Below, piece after piece: positions 32,952-43,367 of a stretch of DNA of 64,000 nucleotides. Source of the DNA: Icerya purchasi (Eukaryota > Arthropoda > Insecta > Hemiptera > Monophlebidae); NCBI GenBank assembly GCA_039619475.1, contig CM077115.1, positions 478,900,400 through 478,964,399 on the forward strand, in the 5' to 3' direction. Position 1 is the stretch's first letter. Every line of letters begins with the position of its first letter. Below the pieces are notes generated by a model. It was not told the DNA's origin. It did not search any database and saw only the letters and a program-made list of their open reading frames with translations. Both the position numbers and the translations under genes were made by a program.

Positions 32952-35630
32952 ATGAAATCACTACGAATTGCACTCTGGAATGCCAATGGTCTAGCGCAGT
33001 GGCGTCTAGAAACAGAATCGTTCCTACGGTCACAGAAGATTGATGTGCTTCTTGTGTCGGAAACGCATGTTACTAACAAATCGTTTTTTAACATAAATGG
33101 CTACAGTATGTATCATACTCAGCATCCCGATGGAACTGCACGTGGTGGGAGTGCTATACTAATACGTAAAGGTATTCAACACCACCAGTACAATTCTTAC
33201 CAACAAGATTATGCTCAGATTACTAGCATTGTTGTGAAAGAGCTAAACTCTTCTCTCATTTTGGCAGCAGTGTACTGTCCGCCCCGACATTTAATAAAAA
33301 ATGATTTATTTGCTGACTGCTTCCATTATCTGGGAAAAAGATTTATTGCTGGAGGTGATTACAATGCGAAACATACGCTATGGGGATCGAGATTAATCAA
33401 TCCTAGGGGACGTGAGCTAAAAAAAGCTATGGATTCCTTGCAGCTTAACCATCTCTCATCTGGTAAACCAACCTACTGGCCGACTGATCCTAATAGAGTA
33501 CCTGACTTACTTGACTTTTTTGTAGTTAAGGGGGTATCGCTACATTACACCGAAGTTGAAGATAGTGCTGATATAGCATCCGATCACTCACCAGTTATCC
33601 TTACAATAAGTACGAATATTATAAGGAAAGAAACGCCGCCATTCCTTACTAACAAGCAAACGTGCTGGGAGAACTTCCGAATGCTAGTTGCAAACAACAT
33701 AAATCTTAGAATTCAGCTTAAAACTATTAACGAATTGGAAGAAACTGTCGATTCTCTCACAAAAACCATTCAAAATGCAGCATGGAATTCTACGCCAGCT
33801 GAAACATTAAATGCTGATGTTAATACCAGCTACCCTGTAAAAATTAGGGAGAAAATAGCTGAAAAACGTAGAGCCCGCAGAAAATGGCACAACACCAGGC
33901 TTCCCAGTGATAAAACTCTATATAACAGAATAAGTGGGCAATTAAGAAGGCTATTGCAAAATGAAAGAAATAAGAAATTGCAGAGTTTTCTGCTGAGTCT
34001 TAGTCCTTCCCACGACAAGCACTACTCCCTTTGGAAAGTAACTAAGAAAGTTAAATGTGCAAAACAGCACAACCCGCCTATCAAAAATGAAGCAGGGCAA
34101 TGGGCAAGAAGCGATACCGAGAAAGCTAACATTTTTGCACAACACCTAGCAGACGTGTTCCAACCACACTCATCCGATACAAATAGTAAGCATGAGCAAG
34201 AGATCTCAGAGTTCTTGGCACATATCCCTGATGACCAACAGTGCATTAAACCTGCATCCCCAAAAGAAGTGTGGCACGAAATTACGGCCTTAAAAACAAA
34301 CAAAGCTCCAGGACATGATTTAATAACAGCCAAGATTTTAAAAGAGCTTCCGAAGAATGGTATATTGCTCATTACTTACATCTTTAATGCTATCTTCAGA
34401 CTAAAGCATATGCCAATACAATGGAAAATGGCTCAAATAATTATGGTGCTTAAACCTGGTAAGCCTGCTAATGTCGTCTCGTCATTCAGACCAATATCGC
34501 TAATGCCTGTGCTATCCAAAGTCTTCGAAAAATTATTTATGAAAAGAATAATGGGGATTGTTGATCAACTGAAAGCTATACCGGATCACCAATTTGGCTT
34601 TAGAACCAAACATTCCACCCTAGATCAAGTCCACAGAATTGTCAACAAAATTGAAGACGACCTTGAAGATAAACGAATTTGCTCTACAGTATTTTTGGAT
34701 ATTTCTCAGGCCTTTGACAAGGTCTGGCATGATGGATTGCTTTTCAAAATCAAAAAGATTCTCCCTTATAATATGTATAAACTAATTTCATCTTATTTAA
34801 ACGAACGATTTTTCATAGTAAAAGTTCAGGAAGAAGAATCTAAACTACACCCGGTGTGCGCTGGAGTCCCGCAGGGCAGTGTTCTGGGTCCGCTGTTTTA
34901 CATACTTTATACAGCTGACCTTCCGATTACCAGTAACACACTAACTGCAACATTCGCAGATGATACCGCTGTATTAGCTTCGGATACTTCTGTAAACCTT
35001 GCTACAAGAAATTTGCAGAATTCTCTAGATCAAATATATAACTGGACAAAAAAGTGGAAAATAAGTATAAATGAAAACAAATCAGCCCACGTAGTATTCA
35101 CAAATCGAAAAATGATCAGTGCCCCAGTCGCAATAAATCATAAGCAAATACCAACTCTGAGTGGGACCAAATATTTGGGCATGTTACTTGATCAGAGACT
35201 AACATGGAAACAGCACATCATCTCTAAAAAGAAAGAGATCAATCGTTTAATAGCTTCCATGTATTGGCTTATTGGAAGAAACTCGGCATTAACAATAGAT
35301 AACAAATTATTAATCTACAATGCAATTATCAAACCAACCTGGAGCTATGGAGCTCAGTTATGGGGTTGTGCAAAAACTTCTCACATAAAAATTATTCAAA
35401 AATGCCAGAATAAAATACTTCGTCTAATAACGAATGCGCCCTGGTTCGTAAGAAATGATGACTTGCATAAGGACCTATGCGTTCCTACCGTAATAGCAGA
35501 AATCAGACGATATGCACTCCGCCATATAGATAGATTACATAGGCATCCAAATACAGAAGCAATGGCGATATTAGATAACGTACACAACACAAGAAGGCTG
35601 AAACGAAATAATCTGAACGATATTATTTAG
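32952..35630 (+). CDS. Jockey ORF2: endonuclease-reverse transcriptase, intact, 892 aa
   Basis: Polyprotein for target-primed reverse transcription. The APE endonuclease covers about residues 1-220: LWNANGL, VLLVSETH (E37), IAGGDYNAKHTLWG, DLLDFF and ASDHSPV. RT spans about 440-720: NKAPGHDLITAKIL, VLKPGKPANVVSSFRPISLM, VFLDISQAFDKVWH, GVPQGSVLGPLFYILY and FADD at 668-671. The C-terminal part has YGAQLWGCAK. There are no stops or frame changes and no RNase H, as expected for Jockey. Its small distance to ORF1 (TAA, three bases, ATG) suggests coupled reinitiation on a bicistronic RNA. This copy has all visible catalytic motifs but lacks its own 5' end and promoter. Confidence 0.92.
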   Translation: MKSLRIALWNANGLAQWRLETESFLRSQKIDVLLVSETHVTNKSFFNINGYSMYHTQHPDGTARGGSAILIRKGIQHHQYNSYQQDYAQITSIVVKELNSSLILAAVYCPPRHLIKNDLFADCFHYLGKRFIAGGDYNAKHTLWGSRLINPRGRELKKAMDSLQLNHLSSGKPTYWPTDPNRVPDLLDFFVVKGVSLHYTEVEDSADIASDHSPVILTISTNIIRKETPPFLTNKQTCWENFRMLVANNINLRIQLKTINELEETVDSLTKTIQNAAWNSTPAETLNADVNTSYPVKIREKIAEKRRARRKWHNTRLPSDKTLYNRISGQLRRLLQNERNKKLQSFLLSLSPSHDKHYSLWKVTKKVKCAKQHNPPIKNEAGQWARSDTEKANIFAQHLADVFQPHSSDTNSKHEQEISEFLAHIPDDQQCIKPASPKEVWHEITALKTNKAPGHDLITAKILKELPKNGILLITYIFNAIFRLKHMPIQWKMAQIIMVLKPGKPANVVSSFRPISLMPVLSKVFEKLFMKRIMGIVDQLKAIPDHQFGFRTKHSTLDQVHRIVNKIEDDLEDKRICSTVFLDISQAFDKVWHDGLLFKIKKILPYNMYKLISSYLNERFFIVKVQEEESKLHPVCAGVPQGSVLGPLFYILYTADLPITSNTLTATFADDTAVLASDTSVNLATRNLQNSLDQIYNWTKKWKISINENKSAHVVFTNRKMISAPVAINHKQIPTLSGTKYLGMLLDQRLTWKQHIISKKKEINRLIASMYWLIGRNSALTIDNKLLIYNAIIKPTWSYGAQLWGCAKTSHIKIIQKCQNKILRLITNAPWFVRNDDLHKDLCVPTVIAEIRRYALRHIDRLHRHPNTEAMAILDNVHNTRRLKRNNLNDII

Positions 35631-35763
35631 TTATCATTTTATTTATATTCTTTTGAGGTTTCTGTCACCGGATGGATAGCCTCTTCACGTTATATATATT
35701 TCTCCTTTTATCATAATTACTGGATAGTCCATGAGGACTAGTTGTAATTTGTTATAATAAAAA

Positions 35764-35811
<48 letters not shown>

Positions 35812-35869
35812 AAAGACTGGAGAACATAGAGAAGCTGATATTGACATAAGATTTCCAGTCTATTTATAT

Positions 35870-36012
35870 GGAAGGTGGACAAAGGAACTGATCCAATGGA
35901 GACCGTATACGGGAAAACGCGCACAAGGAAGACCACTCAGAAGATGGACAGATGATATTGTGGCAATAGCAGAGAGGCAAAAGAAGGAAGAAGAATATAT
36001 TGAAGTGGCATA
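35870..36012 (+). pseudogene. RTE-like LINE C-terminal scrap
   Basis: About 47 codons reading GRWTKELIQWRPYTGKRAQG then RPLRRWTDDI, ending in a TAG. The KRxxGRPxxRWxDD pattern is the C-terminus of RTE/BovB-type ORF2 proteins. It is distinct from the RTE copy at 27,649-31,685. The Jockey insertion may have landed in it. Confidence 0.7.
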
Positions 36013-36465
36013 GTTTATTTGTTTATGCCCACGGAGATGCCAACCACGAGGTTTTATCCTTGTGGATTTTATTTATTTAGATTTTGGTCTTATTTTATTA
36101 TTTAAGATAATGACGATGATTATAATAATTGATCTGTTTGAAATTTAAAACAATGCATTATATAAAACTTGACACCTATCTCTGAAAAAACGCAATAATA
36201 AATTACGACAACAAAATATTATATACAAATAATAAAGATTAAAATCAAAAATCTACATATCACTGTTGTCGGTGGTGATCCGTGATCCGTCGGTTGATGC
36301 GTAAAGGTCGGTGTAGATATTATTCGGACCTTTATGTTGGGGTTCTGCGATTCGTTAAATCTTATCGGACTTATAAATTTCGATATTTGACTATTATAGT
36401 TCACTATTACTAACGAGACCGAATACTTTGTCGAACTTGATGATTTATTTGCGATTTTTTTTTGG
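36013..36465. other. AT-rich spacer, nothing recognised
   Basis: No coding or structural feature supported. A T-run next to G10 at 36,457-36,476 marks the junction with the next LINE fragment. Confidence 0.5.
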
Positions 36466-37165
36466 GGGGGGGGTTCGTCTACAAGGACATTGGCTCAAGA
36501 ACAAAGGAATAAAGACACAAGATACTCAGATATTTGCACGATCAGAGATAGCCGACAAAAAGGAATCACGAGCCTGAATAACAGAAGGAAAAGGAAGGGA
36601 GAGAATGAACGAAGCATCGTATGGAGTGGGAATACAAATTTGTAAAAGGGAGGAGTAGAAAGCAGCTTGATCAGATACACGAGATGAATACTCGAACATT
36701 ATGTAATCGCGATCATACACAAATTTAATATTGGAGGGGTGCAATGGACAAAAAGGAGACGGCACAAGAGAGTAACGGAAAAGCGAGGAAGGAAGCAAGT
36801 TGTGCCCAAAGCGCAGGCGGCAAATCGCAGAGATGTTGGAGCGACGCATGGAAGAAAAGTCAGGAAACCAGCGGAAACGAGGAAGGGAAGGCTGAATAGA
36901 TAAGAAAAAGGAATTCGGGTTGGAGAAAGAGGAGACGTAAGAGTCAACCCATAGATTGGAATGAGCAGCAGAAGACAGAAGGGTAATATTGGAAGAAGAG
37001 AAAATAGGAAGAAACCTGCCGGAAGAAGAAGATAACCGAGCGAATGAATCAACTAACGCATTACACTCAATTCCGGCATAACCCGGTATCCAATAGAAGC
37101 CCGTTCGGATTAAGTGTGAAAGGAAAAGATCATGAATCAAGGATTTGCGATTCTTAGAGAGAAGA
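36466..37165 (-). pseudogene. LINE family A 3' fragment (RNase H end and C-terminus)
   Basis: The minus-strand frame 37,140-36,526 reads GFYWIPGYAGIECNALVDSF (end of RNase H), RRSNISAICRLRFGHNLLP and FVYDRDYIMFEYSS (a knuckle with its cysteines replaced), finishing FLSAISDRANI. It is 204 codons uninterrupted, so better preserved than other family A tails. The 3' end has C10 followed by A9 (minus strand). It is 5'-truncated near 37,165, where an oppositely oriented family A end begins. Confidence 0.8.
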
Positions 37166-37169
37166 CATT

Positions 37170-37539
37170 TTTTCCTTCTTCACTAAATCGCTTCTCTTTG
37201 GCTGCTTCTCCTTTTTGGTCCATTGGATCCTGAAGGTTCCCAGTATGTTTGCGATGCGAATCACGTGCTCTTCGAGTGCTCCGGTTTATCTCGCGAGCGT
37301 GAGTTACTTTATTGTCATCTTTTAAAGCTTGGTCTTCCTGCTCCTTTCAACGCCTCTTATGTTCTTTCTCTACCTACTATCTCTGTTGTTCCTGTCCTAG
37401 AGGTGTTTCTTGATTCCATTGTCGACAGAATAAAAATATAATTTCTATTCTATTCCATGTATCTATTCCTTTTTGCTGGGCTAATGCTCTTTGCTAGCAA
37501 ACCCAAGGGGAGGTAAAAAAAAAAAAAAAAAAAAAAAAA
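37170..37539 (+). pseudogene. LINE family A 3' end with poly(A), + strand
   Basis: The C-terminal knuckle QYVCDANHVLFECSGLSRER and VLSLPTISVVPVLE, ending at 37,441, is followed by 3' sequence and an A25 tail (37,515-37,539). It sits tail-out against the minus-strand fragment to its left, so the two are separate insertions or one nested in the other. Confidence 0.8.
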
Positions 37540-39205
37540 CTTGACCAGAGGTAAAACGCAACTGCTTTCTCTAAAAAAAATCTTTCTTTTGTTGTTTCCA
37601 ATTTCTCCCGCCCTTCCGCCCGTGACCGCTGGAGCTGACCGAATCAGGTCGATCATTTTCCCCTTGATGGCCATTGATTGGCTACTCAACCGACAACAGT
37701 TGTAGGCACGTGCCGCACAATTTATTCAAAATTATCTTATTTTTATTTTATTTGACCATGTAATGGACACATTACAATTATAACATACACACATTATATA
37801 TACATTATATATGTAAGTGAGCAAAAGAAATACTTCAATAAATATACCGCATGGGTTTTATTCGAACTGAGGAAACAAAAAAAAAAAAATGTAATAAAAT
37901 GTTTTTTTAAAAAATAAATATCGACATCATGATTTACAATAAAAATTTAATAAACAACGTACTAAAAAGTAAAAAATAATTAAACGATAAAAAATTACAT
38001 ATTTTAGAGTAATATAAAAAAAGGTGATATGATAATTCTTATACATTAATTTTTTGGAGCAGGCCTCAATTTAAAATTATAATATCTAGAAACAATATAA
38101 TGAATATTTAGTGTGGTTTTTGATTATTTTTATAATTTGAATTGAATACCGGTAACAAAAAGTTAATATTGCACAAGAAGAATTATTGTAATATCACCTT
38201 AAGAGATATCACGATGAAATATATCATTCCATACCGAATAATTTACTATTTACTTCTTAGTACAATTTTATTAAATTTTTATTGTAAATCTCGAAGTCGG
38301 TGTTTTATTTTTTTTTCTCAAAAATATTTTATTCCGCGGTTTTTAACGAAACACTTAAACTTTTTATCCCGCTAGAAATCAATTTTTTTAAAAATGACCT
38401 GCTCGTTAATGGCCCCATTGCAATTTAAAAATTCGCATTCTTTATTCGTATCTATATTTATCCGTGATATTCAATATTGATAATACTTCAATTATTTCAA
38501 ATTACATTTGTATGATAAACTGATCGTATTTCTAATCCATTGCGTCTATTATATTAATGAAAAACTATCTAGAGAGACCAATGCAAGGAACGTACAACTT
38601 CCTTGTTTCATGGAAGTCAGTAAAAACTAATAATAAGTATACCTTATTGACATCTTTATGTAGTACAAGTTTCTTATATTCCAAGTAATTTTTATATTTT
38701 TTATGGCTAATTTCTAAATTACAACCGGTCAAATAGCCATGTAACAGTTGATCGGTAAAACAACGTAATTCGTGAGGAGACAGCATTTAGCAGCGTTTCC
38801 CATTATACTTTATTCACCTATTTCAACTGATGTCCGTCAAGTTTTTATTTTAAAATATAAGTACTAATACATTCGAGTAAGACTCTAGATGGTTTATACA
38901 GTACATAGCAGCACCTTTGCTTTTTCCATTTGAACGCAATATAAATTTGTGCTAAAGTGATTAAACTTTTTCCTTAAACTAATAATTGATTAAATATCTT
39001 TTCTTCGGACAATATAGCATTCATCACCGAGTACATTATCCTGTTCAAAGGGAAAAATAATGCAGTGTTAACGGGACCATAGAGTATGTAAGTTGAGCCA
39101 AAGATATTAATAATACTATCACTAACAGCGATAAAAAGAAATATATGTATTTGACTTTTTTAAGTAAGTTCAGTTCGACTCCCTTGTGTACACTGAATAA
39201 AGCAA
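37540..39205. other. Intergenic AT-rich DNA upstream of the carboxypeptidase gene
   Basis: No gene supported. Short frames on either strand (e.g. 38,565-38,786 minus) show no recognisable domain. ATATAT-rich and A-rich stretches are present. This stretch is not shared with the sequence upstream of the duplicate at 51,602, so the duplicated block begins near 39,211. Confidence 0.5.
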
Positions 39206-39210
39206 TACGA

Positions 39211-39589
39211 AGCTGTATATATTGAGGTTTGATATTGCTCCTTACACTACTATTAACGATTATTCATTTTAATAAATTTTAATCGTCGTAGCTAATTTCC
39301 AGACTTCGTAACCTGTGAAACTTAGTATCTGATTGTTCCATCAACTTGCTGCTACGTTGAAAAACAATGTAAAAATTTGCTACCACCGGATAACATTCTG
39401 TCTGAAAATAACATCACGATATCTGTTCACCGGAATTCAAGATTGGTTATTTGTTTCTAGAAATCCAAAGACGGTTTTATTCATAAACAACTTCAGCCGT
39501 GCATTAAGGAGGGCCTAGTGACTTAACCCGTTAAATTAAGTTATTTCTCAGCTCATTTTCCATAAATAATTAAAAAATAACTTTGTGTA
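39211..39589 (+). promoter_or_regulatory. Duplicated upstream/leader region of the carboxypeptidase gene
   Basis: About 380 bp is conserved with 51,602-51,986 upstream of the pseudogene. Both begin AGCTGTATATATTGAGGTTT, which holds a TATA-like TATATAT (39,216-39,222 here). A further shared block is GATAACATTCTGTCTGAAAA. Conservation only says it was copied with the gene. Promoter function is inference from position and the TATA-like string, about 370 bp before the first ATG. Confidence 0.35.
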
Positions 39590-41068
39590 ATGGTATATTC
39601 TAGATGCAAATGTACTGCAGTAATCAAGGACAAGAATAATATTGAACTAACATCGAATCTACTTTACAGAAACATGATTGCAGTCGCGTTTAACTTACTT
39701 ATAACTTTCCGACTTTACTTGTTGGTGAATAGTCATCTAGTCATTCCTTCAAACACTGAAACATTAAAGAATGTATACGCTCCTAATAAAGGAGACGCTG
39801 GTGAACCGTTGTACCTGACGCCATATATAAAATCGGGAGAAATAGAAGAAGGAAAAGAAGCTAGTCGAGTTGGACGTATATTGCCGGACGATAATTTCAC
39901 TAGTTATTCCGGATTTTTGACAGTGAACGAAGAGTTCAATTCGAATTTATTCTTCTGGTTCTGTCTAAGTGAACAAAATCACGAAAATGTTCCGGTTTTA
40001 CTATGGTTAACCGGTGGCCCTGGTGTCAGTTCTTTATTTGGTTTGTTTGAAGAAAATGGACCTTACAAATTGGAAACTAACGGCGGATTGGATCACAGAG
40101 AAATCGCGTGGACCAATGAATTCAATGTATTATACTTTGATCAGCCGGTCGGAACTGGATTCAGTTTTACGCAAAACGAAGCCGGCTATGCTACAAATGA
40201 CGAAGACGTTGCCAGAGATTTGTACTGTGCGTTGGTTCAGTTTTTTCAGCTTTTTCCCGAATATTTGCAGAACGATTTTTACGTCACTGGAGAATCGTAC
40301 GCCGGCAAATTCATTCCATCGATAGCGTATAAAATTCATAAAAAAAATTCGGATATCACTACGCGAAATAAGATTAACCTGAAGGGCTGTTTAATTGGAA
40401 ACGGATTCTGTGTTCCTGAGAATATACATGTGGTGGCTGATTACATGTATCAGTTAGGATTTATTGATCTGAAGACTTTCAAAACAGTTAGTGATGCAGA
40501 AAGCCTTAGTGAAGTTTATATGCGTGCTGGTAATTATGCTGAAGCCTTTTCCAATTTATTTTATTATTTAGGAGTGTATTCATTTCCTTACGTCGCTACG
40601 TACGGATATACAGATACAGAACCGTTATCGCTTAATAGGGTAGAAAAAATATTTGAAAGCGATTATATTCGCAAATGTATTCATGTTGGTAATTTGAACT
40701 ATATCGAACTTAACCGCGACGTGTACGATTATATACGTTCTGAAATGACGCGATCGGTGGCCTTTCTGTTCCAAGAATTATTAGATCATTATAACATCTT
40801 GTTTTACACTGGCCAGTTAGACGTCATTGTTAATTATCCGTTAGTAAATAGTTTAATTGAAAATTTACATTTCACTCATGCAATCGATTATTATGAACTG
40901 GATTTTATATTATGGTATGACGAAATGGGCATACGGGCTGGACATTATAAGGTTGCTGGAAATCTTGTTAATCTTATAGTACTAAACGCGGGTCATACGG
41001 TTCCATCTTATAGTCCAAAACGAGCGCTTCAAATGGTTCGTCAATTCATTAATGGTGAATTATCTTAA
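39590..41068 (+). CDS. Serine carboxypeptidase (S10), vitellogenic carboxypeptidase-like
   Basis: Secreted or lysosomal exopeptidase that removes C-terminal residues from peptides. 492 codons from the first ATG. M29 (MIAVAFNLLITFRLYLLV) begins a clear signal-peptide-like hydrophobic stretch, so translation may start at 39,674, giving 464 aa, close to the usual CPVL length. Family motifs: SYSGFLTV, LLWLTGGPGVSS, VLYFDQPVGTGFSF, GESYAGKF (Ser236), IGNGFCVP, GQLDVIV (Asp411) and NAGHTVPSYSPKRAL (His469). The usual W-L-Q/N-G-G-P-G has Thr in place of Gln/Asn at position 141 (oxyanion region), and the usual GHMVP has Thr for Met, so specificity or activity may differ. There are no introns, unlike many insect S10 genes. 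AATAAA follows at 41,134-41,139. A broken duplicate lies 12 kb downstream. Confidence 0.9.
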   Translation: MVYSRCKCTAVIKDKNNIELTSNLLYRNMIAVAFNLLITFRLYLLVNSHLVIPSNTETLKNVYAPNKGDAGEPLYLTPYIKSGEIEEGKEASRVGRILPDDNFTSYSGFLTVNEEFNSNLFFWFCLSEQNHENVPVLLWLTGGPGVSSLFGLFEENGPYKLETNGGLDHREIAWTNEFNVLYFDQPVGTGFSFTQNEAGYATNDEDVARDLYCALVQFFQLFPEYLQNDFYVTGESYAGKFIPSIAYKIHKKNSDITTRNKINLKGCLIGNGFCVPENIHVVADYMYQLGFIDLKTFKTVSDAESLSEVYMRAGNYAEAFSNLFYYLGVYSFPYVATYGYTDTEPLSLNRVEKIFESDYIRKCIHVGNLNYIELNRDVYDYIRSEMTRSVAFLFQELLDHYNILFYTGQLDVIVNYPLVNSLIENLHFTHAIDYYELDFILWYDEMGIRAGHYKVAGNLVNLIVLNAGHTVPSYSPKRALQMVRQFINGELS

Positions 41069-41274
41069 TTGTGAATGTTAAAAAGTTATTACAAAATTAT
41101 TCTTTTGGGCTGTAATTATCTTTGAAAGTACTAAATAAACGCCCTTAATTTTGAATTTTTGTTTATTTTTATCATTTGATTACTAACTTTCATCGGTAAT
41201 ATACATATAAAAACTGTATCAGAATAAAAAATAACTAAGGTATGGTAGAAATGATCAAAAGTTGAATAAACGTG

Positions 41275-41640
41275 AGAAAAATTATCTTACAATTTGGAGA
41301 AGACATGTATTAACAACTACTTTGCAGAGGTAATTACATATACAGTTTGCATATTTATGACACGATTTTCTAGTTGATTTATTTTTAGCTCGACTACATA
41401 AAGACCTTCTTTTTGCTTTAGGAGTAGTATATTCATCTTTATCAAGCTTCAGCAGTTGCTGACCACGTTCTTTGATTTGTCTAGGTATCATCTGCTGGTT
41501 AACTCGTTTTTCAGTAGCTGGTTTCATCAATTCGAATGCTAACGTTTTTAAAAAATTTCTATTTCTCAGGTTTGGAGAATGGCTAAGTGTTTCAAGATCT
41601 CTCTTTCCCACCATCATTTTGCCTGTCATCTCCCTGATGA
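41275..41640 (-). pseudogene. piggyBac C-terminal fragment, second copy
   Basis: Minus-strand text FLKTLAFELMKPATEKR, RQIKERGQQLLKLDKDEYTT and LCSRAKNKSTRKSCHKYANC is nearly the same as 9,440-9,134. Shared DNA runs from GTGAGAAAAATTATCTTACA to CGAATGCTAACGTTTTT. Here it also keeps sequence upstream of that point (MMVGKRDLETLSHSPNLRNR). It holds only the C-terminal Cys-rich domain, not the catalytic core. Confidence 0.82.
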
Positions 41641-41937
41641 GAAGTTAATCTCCCTTTTTTGACTCTATTGCTCCTTATTATGTTCCTAACTGTAACGAAT
41701 CATGTCGCATTCCGTCCTCTTCCACCTCCTCACATTTTCCGCTCACTCCTTTTACCTTCACAGAATTAGAAACTTCCTCACGGAATTCTGAGTGGATGGA
41801 ATTACATACTCTATTCTTAAAAATCTTTCTAATTATTCTCTTCGGTTTCTCTTAAACTTGTTTAACTCCTTTCTTCGCTTTGGTTGTACTCCTTTATCTT
41901 GGAATACCTTCATCGTTATTCCTATCCCTAAACCCAA

Positions 41938-42590
41938 TTCTGTCAAAGTGGGTGCAATCAAAGATTAGGTGCTGGAAGTTATCAGGCGAAATTGATCTAC
42001 AGAGTGGACTCCCCAAATTGCCCACTCTGTAGATCAATTTCGCCTGTTAATTTCCAGCACCTAATCTTTGATTGCACCTACTTTAACAGAATTCGAGCTC
42101 GCCATAATATCAGTTCTAATACATCGCTTATAATTAATAATAAAAATGCTCAGAATCTGCTTCAATACTTCCACTCAGCAATGAAAATCAAATTAACTGC
42201 AAAAGCAAGTGATCAGCCTCTGCAAGTATCTTAAGTTATGCTTTACTTAACTCTAATCCTAATTGTTATTCCATTGCTGTAGTTTCACTGCTGTTTACAT
42301 ACACATTTGTACATATATATACATATTATTTTAATTACCTGATCAATCCTCTCCTAGCTAAAATTAAATCATAATAAGTGAATTTATAAATCTCAGTAAC
42401 TTTGTATGTAAATATTATTTTGTTGCATTCAGTGACTATGTATTATCATCACTGATGTAACACATGTTTATATCTATTAACGTTCGTAATTACCTTGTAT
42501 ATATTTTATGCATATATATTATTGAAATAAAATTGCCCCATCGAGAATATCCGAATTGGGAAAAGAAAAGAAAAAAAAACAAAAAAAAAC
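41938..42590 (+). mobile_element. Short LINE 3' end with an inverted 5' duplication
   Basis: Inserted within the RT frame of the family A copy. Target duplication is about AAACCCAAYTCT (41,930-41,941 and 42,590-42,601, one mismatch). The open frame 41,992-42,234 encodes a LINE C-terminal knuckle (CPLCRSISPVNFQHLIFDC). About 350 bp of 3' sequence and an A-rich end with G and C interruptions (42,563-42,590) follow. The first 68 bp are an inverted copy of the next part. Confidence 0.78.
41940..42089. repeat. 68-bp inverted repeat (hairpin) at the 5' end of a LINE insertion
   Basis: Arms 41,940-42,007 and 42,022-42,089 with a 14-base loop and only a handful of mismatches. The core is TGCAATCAAAGATTAGGTGC in one arm and its complement in the other. 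Confidence 0.92.
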
Positions 42591-43367
42591 CCAACTCTTC
42601 CATACTTCTTACAATATCTCTTGCGTCTTGTGTCAGGAAGCTATTCGAAAACCTAATCAATAAACGTCTTGTTTGGTGGCTTGAACATTACATCTTATTG
42701 CCTAGTAATATGTTTGGTTTCCGACCTGGTCGCGACCGTCCCGACTGTATTAGTGTATTTCTGGCAGACGTCTACAAGTCATTCATCGACAAAAATTGTC
42801 TTATTGCTTCTTTTCTTGATACCTCGGCAGCCTTCAACAATGTCCACCTTGCTACTCTTTTTGATTTATTGCTTTCCTTTAACATTCCGGCTCATTTTTC
42901 TTCCCTTATTATTAATCTTTTCCTTTGCCGAACTGTCACTCCGTCTGTTCCCCTTTATGAAGCAACTCGACAAATCATTCGTCAATTACCGCAGGGCTCC
43001 TGCCTCAGCCCAATCTTGTTCAATATCTATTTCGTCAAAATTGCTTCTTTGTCTCTGAGTTTTTCTTCTCTCTTCTTTGCTGACGACATCCTTATTTATT
43101 CCTCTCATCGCAACGTCACGCAGGTTAATTCCCATGCAAGACACTTTATTCAATACCCATCTTTTCATCTCCTCTATTAAATCTTCTACTGTTGTCTTTA
43201 CTCTGCGCCCTTTTATTCCTTCCTTAATCAACCTCGTTTTAAATAATGGCCCAATCCCTTTTCGTTCTTCCTTTCGTTATTTGGGTGTTTTACTGGATAG
43301 TCGACTTTCACTCCATCACCATGTGTTTATTACGTCGTTGTCGCCATCATCGTCATCGTCGTCATCG

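Larger units (their letters stand above)
31941..35808 (+). mobile_element. Young Jockey-clade LINE, 5'-truncated, with poly(A)
   Basis: Two adjacent ORFs and an A41 tail (35,768-35,808) preceded by about 135 bp of 3' sequence. The left end falls within ORF1 at 31,941 (PPPIFIDNV), with a stop just upstream. AAATTTAA occurs immediately before the left end (31,933-31,940) and over the tail end (35,806-35,813), a plausible short target duplication. ORF2 is fully open, so this is the youngest LINE in the window. Confidence 0.88.
41645..43345 (+). pseudogene. LINE family A copy interrupted by another LINE tail
   Basis: The first part (41,650-41,937) encodes the RT entry (GVDGITYSILKNL with frame slips, NTFIVIPIPKPNS). 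The second part (42,590-43,345) continues directly with ISLASCVRKLFENLINKRLV, NMFGFRPGRDRPDC, SFLDTSAAFNNVHLA, QLPQGSCLSPILFNIY and FFADDILIYSS, then FRYLGVLLDSRLSLHHH. The piece from 42,597 to 43,180 is open and well preserved. It ends in a CGTCAT-type repeat at about 43,350, where the family C inverted repeat begins. RNase H is absent. Confidence 0.82.

Noticed and set aside
39590..41068. Idea that the intronless carboxypeptidase gene is a recent retrocopy
   Set aside because: About 380 bp of upstream DNA was duplicated with it and no poly(A) tract follows; at least the later duplication was DNA-based. An older retrocopy origin cannot be excluded.
42464..43180. 238-codon frame as a host gene
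   Set aside because: From about 42,600 it is plain family A reverse transcriptase; the N-terminal part is the A-rich tail and flank of another LINE.
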